This document shows positions 32,168 to 39,584 of a stretch of 64,000 nucleotides of DNA, piece by piece. Where the stretch lies: positions 186,001 through 250,000 of the forward strand of contig NZ_JBNJQR010000005.1 in NCBI RefSeq assembly GCF_050113715.1. The letters run 5' to 3'. The notes below the pieces were generated by a model. The model saw nothing but the letters and a program-made list of their open reading frames with translations. It made no database searches and was not told the origin of the DNA. The stretch is from Brevibacillus_H ginsengisoli. GTDB lineage: Bacteria; Bacillota; Bacilli; Brevibacillales; Brevibacillaceae. Within the stretch, counting starts at the first letter, position 1, and every line of letters starts with the position of its first letter. The position numbers were made by a program, and so were the translations under genes.

Positions 32168-33106
32168 ATGCAAACTTTTTGGCTTCCTGAGGCTCTTACC
32201 AAAGCTGCCGAAAATATGGACAATCTCTTTTATGTCATTCTGGGCATTACGATTTTTTTCTTTATTTTGGTAGAGTTCTTGCTCGCTGTATTTCTTGTTC
32301 GCTATCGTCGGAAGTGGGCTGCCAAGGATGGGGTGAACTTACATGGAAATCATCGTTTAGAAATCATCTGGACAGCGATACCGGCATTAATTCTGGTTTT
32401 TCTTGGTGTTTACAGTACCCAGATGACCTTCGCGATTCAAAAAACACCGTCAGACGTGGTGGTAATTAACGTTCACGCTCAGAAGTGGTCTTGGGAGTAC
32501 GGGTATCCGGGCGGCTTCAAGAAAACCAACGATCTGCGTCTTCCCGAAGGCAAAGACGTCATGTTTAAGATCACTTCCAAAGACGTCATTCACAGCTTCT
32601 GGATTCCTGAGTTCCGTTTGAAACAAGACGCTGTTCCGGGACGAGAAACCTCCTTCACCGTCAAAGTGGAAAAAGGAGACGCGAAAAAACTCCGCGTCAT
32701 CTGCAACGAATATTGTGGCACGGCTCACGCCATGATGGTAAATAACATTACGGTTATGAAGCCTGAAGCCTTCGACGCTTGGTTGAAATCTGGCGGAAAA
32801 GAGCCAGCAGGTACGGCCGGTGGAGCCAAAGACGGCAAAGCCATTGCTCAACAAAACGGTTGTCTGAATTGTCATTCTATTGACGGTGGACAAGGTGCTG
32901 GGCCTACTTGGAAGGGCCTTTATGGCTCCGAAAGAAAATTCACGGACGGCTCAACAGCCAAAGCAGATGAAGCCTATATCAAGAACTCGATTTATAATCC
33001 GGGCGATCATGTAGTAGAAGGGTTCAGCAATATCATGCAGCCGTTCAGTTCGATGTCCGAAGAAGATGCGACAGCGCTTGTCGACTATATCAAGACACTA
33101 AAATAA
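32168..33106 (+). CDS. ctaC: Cytochrome c oxidase subunit II with fused cytochrome c (caa3 type)
   Basis: 312 residues. Two membrane helices (about 18-40 and 60-85) are followed by the external CuA domain. Its ligands lie in KDVIHSFWIPEF and in CNEYCGTAHAMM (Cys, Glu, Cys, His, Met). The C-terminus carries a cytochrome c domain with CLNCHS and a distal Met in the IMQPFSSMSEED segment, making this a caa3 oxidase that accepts electrons through its own heme c. There is no signal peptide or lipobox at the N-terminus, unlike classical Bacillus CtaC. GGAGG is eight bases before ATG 32168; GTG 32159 would overlap it. Confidence 0.93.
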   Translation: MQTFWLPEALTKAAENMDNLFYVILGITIFFFILVEFLLAVFLVRYRRKWAAKDGVNLHGNHRLEIIWTAIPALILVFLGVYSTQMTFAIQKTPSDVVVINVHAQKWSWEYGYPGGFKKTNDLRLPEGKDVMFKITSKDVIHSFWIPEFRLKQDAVPGRETSFTVKVEKGDAKKLRVICNEYCGTAHAMMVNNITVMKPEAFDAWLKSGGKEPAGTAGGAKDGKAIAQQNGCLNCHSIDGGQGAGPTWKGLYGSERKFTDGSTAKADEAYIKNSIYNPGDHVVEGFSNIMQPFSSMSEEDATALVDYIKTLK

Positions 33107-33119
33107 AACGGAGAAAGGG

Positions 33120-34772
33120 GTGTCACAATTGGCTGGTGCAGCGAATAAGAAACGTTCTTTTTTACAGGATTGGTTACTCACCGTCGATCATAAAAAGATC
33201 GGAATTATGTATGCGGTTACATCCTTGCTATTCTTTATTTTGGGTGGTTTGGCAGCCTTGGCGATTCGGACAGAGCTCTTTTTCCCTGGGCCTACGATCC
33301 TCACGCCGGATACCTTTAACCAGATGTTTACCATGCACGGAACGATCATGATTTTCTTGTTTATCATTCCGTTTTTGACTGGGGCATTCGGCAACTATCT
33401 CGTACCGATTATGATTGGCGCGCACGATATGGCCTTCCCGAGGATGAATGCGTTAAGCTACTGGCTCTATCTTTTGGGCGGAATGGTGTTGATCAGTTCC
33501 TTCTTCATTGGACAGATGCCGGATGTAGGGTGGACGGCTTATCCGCCATACAGTATTGAAACCAAGGGGTTAGGACTTGATTTATGGGTATCGAGCGTAC
33601 ATATCCTCGGTCTTTCTTCTATACTTGCGGCGATTAACTTTATCGTGACGATTTTCAACATGCGCGCGCCGGGGATGACGTTCAACCGCATGCCGTTGTT
33701 TGTTTGGGCGTCTTTGGTGACTTCCTTCATTCAGCTGTTTGGTACCCCGGCTTTGGCTGGCGCGGTTACGACCTTGTTGACGGATCGCCATCTGGGCACG
33801 ATTTTCTATAACTCTGCCGCCGGTGGAGACGTCATGCTGTATCAGCACTTGTTCTGGTTCTATTCCCATCCGGCAGTTTACGTCATGGTTATCCCGGCGA
33901 TGGGGCTTGTTTCCGAGATCATCCCGGTATTCGCGCGCAAACCGATCTTCGGGTATCACGCGATTGCCTATTCTTCGATTGCGATTGGTTTGTTGGGCTT
34001 CCTCGTGTGGGCTCACCATATGTTTACATCTGGCATGCAGATTAACACGGGGATTCCGTTCATGGTGACGTCCATGGTGATTGCTGTTCCAACGGCGATT
34101 AAAGTTTTTGCCTGGTTGGCAACCTTGTGGCGCGGCTCGATCAAGTTCACGACACCGATGCTGTTCGCTTCGTTGGGCTTCGTTGGCCTGTTCACGATTG
34201 GCGGTTTGACCGGGGTGTTCCTGGCGGCTGTGCCAATTGACCTGAATTTGCACGATACCTATTTCGTCGTCGGACACTTCCACTTCGTTGTATTTGGCGG
34301 AACGGTGATGGCTGCTATGGCGGCGACCTATTACTGGTTCCCGAAAACGACGGGGCGCATGTACAACGAGGCGATGGGCAAATGGTCGTTCTGGCTGTAT
34401 TTCATCGGCACGATGCTGACATTCACGCCGATGCTGTTCGCAGGGATTGCGGGTATGCCGCGCCGCGTATTTGACTACATCCCGGAACAAACGACGGTCA
34501 ATCAGTTGGCGACAGTTGGAGCGTTCACTTTGTCCATCGGTACAGTGATTTTCTTCGTCAACATTGCATATTCATTAGGTAAAGGCGCCAAAGCGGCGGA
34601 CAACCCTTGGGAAGCGCAAACACTGGAATGGACGGTTTCTTCTCCGCCGCCAGAGCATAACTTCCTGGAGATGCCTGTTGTGACTGGAACGCCTTACAAC
34701 TTCGGATCACCACGTGATAAACGGTCGAAATACGGAGAAACGGTAAGTGGCCCAGGTGTTGGAGTGAATTAA
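33120..34772 (+). CDS. ctaD: Cytochrome c oxidase subunit I, A2-type
   Basis: 550 residues with about 12 membrane helices, carrying heme a and the heme a3-CuB centre that reduces oxygen. Ligands are the His in FTMHGTIMIF, HPAVY (CuB His with cross-linked Tyr), WAHHMF (the two CuB His) and VGHFHFVVFGG. The helix VI motif is YSHPAVY, not GHPEVY, so the D-channel Glu of A1 oxidases is absent and the Tyr-Ser pair of A2 oxidases (Rhodothermus and Thermus caa3) is present. Start GTG 33120 has GGAG six bases upstream; TTG 33129 is an alternative. It follows ctaC by 13 bp. Confidence 0.95.
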   Translation: MSQLAGAANKKRSFLQDWLLTVDHKKIGIMYAVTSLLFFILGGLAALAIRTELFFPGPTILTPDTFNQMFTMHGTIMIFLFIIPFLTGAFGNYLVPIMIGAHDMAFPRMNALSYWLYLLGGMVLISSFFIGQMPDVGWTAYPPYSIETKGLGLDLWVSSVHILGLSSILAAINFIVTIFNMRAPGMTFNRMPLFVWASLVTSFIQLFGTPALAGAVTTLLTDRHLGTIFYNSAAGGDVMLYQHLFWFYSHPAVYVMVIPAMGLVSEIIPVFARKPIFGYHAIAYSSIAIGLLGFLVWAHHMFTSGMQINTGIPFMVTSMVIAVPTAIKVFAWLATLWRGSIKFTTPMLFASLGFVGLFTIGGLTGVFLAAVPIDLNLHDTYFVVGHFHFVVFGGTVMAAMAATYYWFPKTTGRMYNEAMGKWSFWLYFIGTMLTFTPMLFAGIAGMPRRVFDYIPEQTTVNQLATVGAFTLSIGTVIFFVNIAYSLGKGAKAADNPWEAQTLEWTVSSPPPEHNFLEMPVVTGTPYNFGSPRDKRSKYGETVSGPGVGVN

Positions 34773-34824
34773 GGCAAGCTACCAACCCGAGGCCGGCTGA
34801 CAAGCCAGAAGGGGGTTCTAACCA

Positions 34825-35763
34825 ATGGAACAACAAGCAGTATTGAAGGAGAATAACCGCTCATTTCTTGAAGCGGATTCTACCGTTCAGTTGGAGCAAG
34901 TAAAACCGGCTACATGGAGCGATTACTTGTATCTAACCAAGCCGGGAATTACGATCTCGAACCTGTTGACGACTTTTACTGGCTTGTGGTTGGCCTCATC
35001 GGGGTCGCTCAATCTCAAGGTAACTGTTCTTACCTTGATCGGTACGGCATTTGTGATCGCATCGGGTGCCGCATTGAACAATTACTACGACCGCGAGCTT
35101 GATTTAAAAATGAAGCGCACCAAGAATCGCGCGGTTGCTACCGGACGGATACATCCTCGTCACGCGATGGGGATCGGGATTGCCTTGCTGTTAGCGGGTC
35201 TAGTCGTTCTTGGCGTATGTGTCAATGTATTGGCGGCAGTCATCAGCCTGATCGGTCACATCTTCTACGTCCTTCTGTATACTCCGCTGAAACGAGTGAC
35301 GACGTTGAATACCGTAGTTGGTGGCGTTTCGGGTGCGGTCCCTCCAGTGATTGGTTGGGCTGCGGTAACAGGCTCGATTGATCCGACCGCGTTGATACTA
35401 TTTACAATCATCTTTTTGTGGCAATTCCCGCACTTCCTGGCGTTAGCCATGATGAAGGTGGAGGATTACCGTAACGGTGAAGTGATGATGCTGCCTGCGG
35501 TCAAAGGCTTTGCAGAAACCAAGCGCCAAATCATTCGCTATACGGCAGCTCTTGTGCCAGCATCGATCTTGCTGTTTGCGTTCGGTACGGTTGGCTATGT
35601 GTATCTTGCGGCCGCTACGCTTTTGGGCGGAATTTATCTGGTCATGGCGTTTAAAGGGATTTTTGCCAAGGATGATATAGTTTGGGCGAAGAAGATGTTC
35701 GGTTATTCCTTGGTTTACTTGTTGGCGATGTGCGCTGCGATTTTGATCAGTACGATTTCATAA
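34825..35763 (+). CDS. ctaB: Protoheme IX farnesyltransferase (heme O synthase)
   Basis: 312 residues of the UbiA prenyltransferase superfamily with about nine membrane helices. The prenyl-diphosphate/Mg motif is NNYYDRELDLKMKRTKNR (N-x-x-x-D-x-x-x-D) and the second conserved loop is LLYTPLKRVTTLN. It attaches a farnesyl group to heme b to give heme O, which ctaA (at 42.6 kb) oxidises to heme A for the oxidase encoded around it. Its location between subunits I and III is unusual compared with the Bacillus order in which ctaB precedes ctaC. AGAAGGGGG precedes the ATG. Confidence 0.94.
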   Translation: MEQQAVLKENNRSFLEADSTVQLEQVKPATWSDYLYLTKPGITISNLLTTFTGLWLASSGSLNLKVTVLTLIGTAFVIASGAALNNYYDRELDLKMKRTKNRAVATGRIHPRHAMGIGIALLLAGLVVLGVCVNVLAAVISLIGHIFYVLLYTPLKRVTTLNTVVGGVSGAVPPVIGWAAVTGSIDPTALILFTIIFLWQFPHFLALAMMKVEDYRNGEVMMLPAVKGFAETKRQIIRYTAALVPASILLFAFGTVGYVYLAAATLLGGIYLVMAFKGIFAKDDIVWAKKMFGYSLVYLLAMCAAILISTIS

Positions 35764-35806
35764 TGCTTTGACTCGGGCTTGCCCGGGCAGGCAGAGGAGG
35801 ATTTCT

Positions 35807-36436
35807 ATGGCGAATCACAATAACCATGCTTTCCCACCGGAATACAAACCGGGGGCAGGGATGAAAGATAACGCTCAGCTTGGCGTGTGGCTCGGTTTAA
35901 TTAGTGCGTTGTTTCTGATTGCGACTTTCGTTTCGTCCAACGTGTACCTGCGAGGCTGGTCTCCTGAAGTATTTGCTTTGAAGTATCAAACCGATCTTCC
36001 GTATCAGAGCACATTGACGCTTCTGATCGGGGCAGTCATGGCAATTTTCACCGGAAATGCGTTTCGCAATCGCAAGGATGGAATGTTCGCCGCTGGTTTG
36101 TTCGTATCGCTGATGTTGTTTGCAGCTTCTTTCGTTCAGGAGTGCCTCTTGATCAAAGAAATGGCAGCGCTAGGACCTGCCGCCTGGACAGCGTATGTGA
36201 CGGTCTATGTCTGTCAGGCGATTATGTTGTTAATCTCGGTGATCCTGTTTGTCGTCGCGGTGGCCTTCCAACTGCGCCGTAACGAACAAGCGCTGAAACG
36301 CTTTATTCCAGCTTCCATGAGTGTCTGGCTATTCACGCTGATGCTGGGACTTGGCATCCTGCTCTTGACCAACGTGATGTCTGTTGAACAATTCACTGAA
36401 TGGTGCGGAGTGAAGTTCTTGGGTCTGGTGAAATAA
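35807..36436 (+). CDS. ctaE: Cytochrome c oxidase subunit III (divergent, five-helix)
   Basis: 209 residues with five predicted membrane helices at about 27-50, 65-85, 92-115, 122-150 and 165-190. The first helix LGVWLGLISALFLIATFVSS with YLRGW after it resembles the COX3 start (G-x-W-x-x-x-x-x-E/A-x-x-x-F). The usual internal Glu and His positions are hard to place, so it is a divergent member. Position directly after ctaD-ctaB supports subunit III, which stabilises subunit I during turnover. AGGAGG lies six bases before ATG 35807. Confidence 0.8.
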   Translation: MANHNNHAFPPEYKPGAGMKDNAQLGVWLGLISALFLIATFVSSNVYLRGWSPEVFALKYQTDLPYQSTLTLLIGAVMAIFTGNAFRNRKDGMFAAGLFVSLMLFAASFVQECLLIKEMAALGPAAWTAYVTVYVCQAIMLLISVILFVVAVAFQLRRNEQALKRFIPASMSVWLFTLMLGLGILLLTNVMSVEQFTEWCGVKFLGLVK

Positions 36437-36471
36437 CTCTAGACCGCAAATCGAAAAAGGAGGCAGGTAAG

Positions 36472-36567
36472 ATGGGTCTCATCTTGTTCGCGATTGGCCT
36501 GTTCTTGTTTACTGGATTGTTGTGCGGGATATTCTATTACTCCGCGTCGCTTTCTACTCGGAAATAA
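36472..36567 (+). CDS. 31-residue single-helix membrane peptide of the oxidase operon
   Basis: A short frame reading MGLILFAIGLFLFTGL then LCGIFYYSASLSTRK. It is one hydrophobic helix (residues 2-24) with a positive C-terminal tail, so the C-terminus probably faces the cytoplasm. AAAGGAGG stands seven to eight bases before the ATG and the stop is 37 bp before the operon terminator, so it is very likely translated. Position matches a small accessory subunit, like the single-helix subunit IIa/IV of other heme-copper oxidases. Function is inferred from context alone. Confidence 0.7.
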   Translation: MGLILFAIGLFLFTGLLCGIFYYSASLSTRK

Positions 36568-36603
36568 ACTGATAGATGGATAGCATATCGATTTCGTTAA
36601 GCA

Positions 36604-36635
36604 AACATCCCTTGTTCCGCAGGGGATGTTTTTTT
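36604..36635 (+). terminator. Terminator of the cytochrome oxidase operon
   Basis: AACATCCC (36604-36611) pairs with GGGGATGTT, followed by T at 36629-36635. Foldback copy D starts eight bases later. Confidence 0.88.
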
Positions 36636-36643
36636 GTAATATC

Positions 36644-36906
36644 GGAATGATTAATTGCTTTACAGAGTTAAAGTAATTAATCATTCCTTCCATTCGCGTA
36701 AGCCCATCAAGAAAAGACTTCGTCCGCTCGACGCTCATTTTAAGCGATACCTAGCGCAGAGAACGAAGGAAGGAAAAGAGTCGGCATTCTTTACGTCAGT
36801 GAGAAGCTAAGTGATTTTCTTGTCGACTCCCTTCCGTAGTGAACGGAGCGGACAGCCAATGCTACCCGCGAGCTTAAACAGAGCATAGAGGGACGAAGTC
36901 TTTTCT
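36644..36906 (+). repeat. Foldback element copy D (type 1, full length)
   Basis: 263 bp. The 5' hairpin 36644-36687 has a perfect 13-bp stem, GGAATGATTAATT with AATTAATCATTCC. Terminal inverted repeats are AGAAAAGACTTCGTCC (36710-36725) and GGGACGAAGTCTTTTCT (36890-36906). It is the cleanest type 1 copy and fills most of the 440-bp gap between the oxidase operon and the two-component genes. The remaining 100 bp holds TTGGTT (36944-36949) and TATGAT (36968-36973), 18 bp apart, a likely promoter. Confidence 0.92.
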
Positions 36907-37009
36907 CACTTTGATGTTACGTCGTACTCGCATGTGGGTATTTTTGGTTCAACCTCGTTTTCTTTGGTATGATACAAATGGAAAAATTCAAAAGGTGGCG
37001 GAAATATTT

Positions 37010-37723
37010 ATGTCCTCAATCATGCTAGTGGAAGACGACCCCAAAATTACGCAACTGCTGCAGTCGCAGTTGGAGAAATACGGGTACAGAACTGTTGTGG
37101 TGGCCCAATTTGACCGTGTTTTAGAGCTGTTTATGTCAGAGAGACCCGAGCTGGTTCTACTTGACGTGAACCTGCCCAAGTATGACGGCTTTTATTGGTG
37201 CAGGCAAATCCGATCGATCTCAACCTGCCCGATTCTGTTTATCTCGGCGCGAGAGAGCAAGATGGATCAGGTCATGGCATTGGAGAACGGAGCCGATGAT
37301 TATATAACCAAACCATTTGACTACGATGTGGTGCTGGCCAAGATTCGCAGTCAGCTTCGACGCGCCTATGGGATGTACGCCAATCAAGAGAAGGAACGGA
37401 CGATTGAGGTAGAAGGATTGATCTTATTTCCTGAACGTTTGGAACTTTGTATAGAGCAGAAAAAAGTGGAGCTGAGCAAAAAAGAAGCGCTTCTCCTAGA
37501 CCTTCTGATGAGCCAATACCCCCGTGTGGCAAGTCGGGAGAGAATGCTCGAAAAGCTGTGGGACGAACAATTCGTCGATGAAAATACGCTGAACGTGTAT
37601 GTGACGCGCGTACGAAACAAGCTGAAGGATCTTTCCTTGCAAGGGGCAGTCGAAACCGTGCGTGGAGAAGGATACCGGTTAAAAGTGACATGGAGGAACG
37701 ATAATGAAACTGTTTCTCCGTGA
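37010..37723 (+). CDS. BceR-type response regulator
   Basis: 237 residues. The receiver domain (1-115) has acidic residues VEDD, phospho-acceptor Asp52 in LVLLDVNLPKYDG, Ser/Thr in LFISARES and Lys in ITKPFDYD. The OmpR-type winged helix occupies about 130-230 (VELSKKEALLLDLLM, ENTLNVYVTRVRNKL, VRGEGYRLK). The short kinase and ABC pair downstream place it in the BceR/GraR group that senses peptide antibiotics. AGGTGGCGG lies before ATG 37010; the longer frame reaches into foldback copy D. The gene overlaps the kinase gene by 20 bp. Confidence 0.9.
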   Translation: MSSIMLVEDDPKITQLLQSQLEKYGYRTVVVAQFDRVLELFMSERPELVLLDVNLPKYDGFYWCRQIRSISTCPILFISARESKMDQVMALENGADDYITKPFDYDVVLAKIRSQLRRAYGMYANQEKERTIEVEGLILFPERLELCIEQKKVELSKKEALLLDLLMSQYPRVASRERMLEKLWDEQFVDENTLNVYVTRVRNKLKDLSLQGAVETVRGEGYRLKVTWRNDNETVSP

Positions 37724-38720
37724 TCAGATTCCCTTCGCTCTCTTGTTCATCTTCCAACTAGTCTTGATCTTGTTGATTTTTTTGTTGGGCGGATTGCATG
37801 AAACGGGCAATATTCTGTACGCCATTTTTTTAACGCTGTTCTTTACCGGGATCTTCTTGGTGTTCCGATATTGGAGCAATCGCAGGGTGTACCAGCGGCT
37901 TAGCCAACCAGTGAAGGCGTTGGACGATTTGACGCAAGAGATGGGCGACAGTCCGATTGCGCAAGCAGTGGCAGAAATGAATGCCCAGCAATATCGCTTA
38001 TATAAAGAACAACTTCATCTCTATGAAAACAAGCAGCGGGAATACAACACGTTTATCCAGCAATGGGTCCATCAGATGAAGACCCCGATTTCTGTCATCC
38101 ACCTGCTGTTACAGGAAGAAGATTCACAGGTTTCCACGAGTGTGCGCGAAGAAGTGGATCGGTTGAAGCGTGGGTTGGAAACGGTGCTCTATATCGCCCG
38201 CTTGGATCGATTTGAGCATGACTTCGTGATTGAGCTCGTACCCCTTAAGAAACTGGTGCAGAACGTGCTGACGGAGAACAAGCGGCTTTTGATCCGTAAT
38301 CAGGTATATCCGGAAGTTATCGCAGATAGCGACTGGAGAGTAGAGTCAGACGAAAAATGGCTCTCGTTTGTGTTGAATCAACTAATCACCAATGCGGTTC
38401 GTTATTCTGCGGGAGTCAGCCGCAAAGTCAGCATTCGCTTGTCGCATCGCGGACAGCAAGCGGTTCTGGAGGTGCGAGATTACGGAATCGGCATCCCCAA
38501 GGAGGATCTACATCGCGTGTTCCAACCCTATTTTACCGGGGAAAACGGTCGCAAATACCCCGAGTCGACGGGCATGGGTCTCTATCTGGTGCAAGAGATT
38601 TGCAAGCGACTGGGACATGCCGTTGAGCTGGAATCGCAGGTGGGTGAGGGGACAAGTATCCGGCTGATATTTTCCGCGGTGGTATCTACCTTACAATCTT
38701 GTAAGGAAACCGAAAGCTAA
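37704..38720 (+). CDS. BceS-type intramembrane-sensing histidine kinase
   Basis: 338 residues. Two close membrane helices (about 8-30 and 36-56) with almost no extracellular loop mark an intramembrane-sensing kinase. The H-box is FIQQWVHQMKTPISVIHLL with His123; the ATPase domain has LNQLITNAVRYS, VRDYGIGIPKEDL and STGMGLYLVQEIC. BceS-type kinases take their signal from flux through the partner ABC transporter rather than binding the drug. The 3' end of the gene contains the palindromic regulator-binding site for the transporter operon. Confidence 0.9.
   Translation: MKLFLRDQIPFALLFIFQLVLILLIFLLGGLHETGNILYAIFLTLFFTGIFLVFRYWSNRRVYQRLSQPVKALDDLTQEMGDSPIAQAVAEMNAQQYRLYKEQLHLYENKQREYNTFIQQWVHQMKTPISVIHLLLQEEDSQVSTSVREEVDRLKRGLETVLYIARLDRFEHDFVIELVPLKKLVQNVLTENKRLLIRNQVYPEVIADSDWRVESDEKWLSFVLNQLITNAVRYSAGVSRKVSIRLSHRGQQAVLEVRDYGIGIPKEDLHRVFQPYFTGENGRKYPESTGMGLYLVQEICKRLGHAVELESQVGEGTSIRLIFSAVVSTLQSCKETES
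38689..38706. promoter_or_regulatory. BceR-type binding site upstream of the ABC genes
   Basis: CCTTACA-ATCT-TGTAAGG is a perfect inverted repeat and contains the TnACA-N4-TGTAA pattern reported for BceR-type regulators. It is inside the last codons of the kinase gene. A TATAGT -10 candidate lies 26 bp downstream (38733-38738) with a poor -35, as expected for an activated promoter. Confidence 0.75.
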
Positions 38721-38813
38721 TTCGATAGGAACTATAGTGGTGCTTCGGTATAGTGGTAACTGTCTTAAGAGACTTATAGAGTTCAACCTGCTGTGAGAAA
38801 GGAGACTACCACT

Positions 38814-39584
38814 ATGGAAATGCTTCAAGTGAAGCGACTGAGCAAAATTTACGGAGGCAGTGTTACGTATCGCGCACTGACCGATATTGATTTTACCATT
38901 CAAAAAAGCGAATTTGTTGGCGTGATGGGCCCTTCGGGGAGCGGGAAGACGACCCTTCTGAACATCATCTCCACTATTGATACCCCGACTTCTGGCGAGA
39001 TTCTGTTGAATGGAACCAATCCTTTGCAGTTGAAGAAGCGGGAGCTGGCATTGTTTCGCCGGAGTCAATTAGGTTTTGTTTTTCAAGACTTTAATCTGTT
39101 GGACACGCTGACCATCGGAGAAAATATTGTCCTGCCGCTTACGCTTGACGGCAGAAGCGTCCAAGAGATGGATGCAAAGCTGCAGGAAGTGGCGCGTAAG
39201 CTTGATATTGTCGAGATTTTGCCGAAGCGCACCTACGAGGTGTCGGGTGGTCAGCGTCAACGGGCGGCAATCGCTCGGGCGATTATTCATTCTCCGTCGC
39301 TGCTTTTAGCGGATGAACCGACTGGTAATCTGGACTCCAAAGCTTCACGTAACGTGATGGAGACAATGGAAGCAATCAACCGTAACGATCAAACCACGAT
39401 GATGATGGTGACGCATGATCCCTTCGCTGCCAGCTACTGCCACCGTGTGTTGTTTATCAAGGATGGTCAGCTTCACAATGAACTGTATCGCGGGGAGAGC
39501 CGACAAGCCTTTTTCCAAAAGATTATCGATACACTTTCACTGATGGGAGGTAGTGTCCATGACCTTTCGTCAATTCGCGTTTAA
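38814..39584 (+). CDS. BceA-type ABC transporter ATPase
   Basis: 256 residues. Walker A is GPSGSGKTT, the Q-loop is GFVFQDFNLLDTLTI, the signature is VSGGQRQRAAIARAI, Walker B is LLLADEPTGNLDS and the switch His is in MMMVTHDPFAA. This is the MacB/LolD-like ATPase class used by Bce transporters, which use ATP to free lipid II-cycle targets from bound peptide antibiotics. GAAAGGAG lies nine bases before ATG 38814; GTG 38793 is upstream of that site. It overlaps the permease gene by 26 bp. Confidence 0.92.
   Translation: MEMLQVKRLSKIYGGSVTYRALTDIDFTIQKSEFVGVMGPSGSGKTTLLNIISTIDTPTSGEILLNGTNPLQLKKRELALFRRSQLGFVFQDFNLLDTLTIGENIVLPLTLDGRSVQEMDAKLQEVARKLDIVEILPKRTYEVSGGQRQRAAIARAIIHSPSLLLADEPTGNLDSKASRNVMETMEAINRNDQTTMMMVTHDPFAASYCHRVLFIKDGQLHNELYRGESRQAFFQKIIDTLSLMGGSVHDLSSIRV

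Noticed and set aside
33582..34490. 302-codon open frame antisense to ctaD
   Set aside because: It mirrors codon structure of a certain gene, has an Arg/His/Asn-rich composition and no family resemblance.
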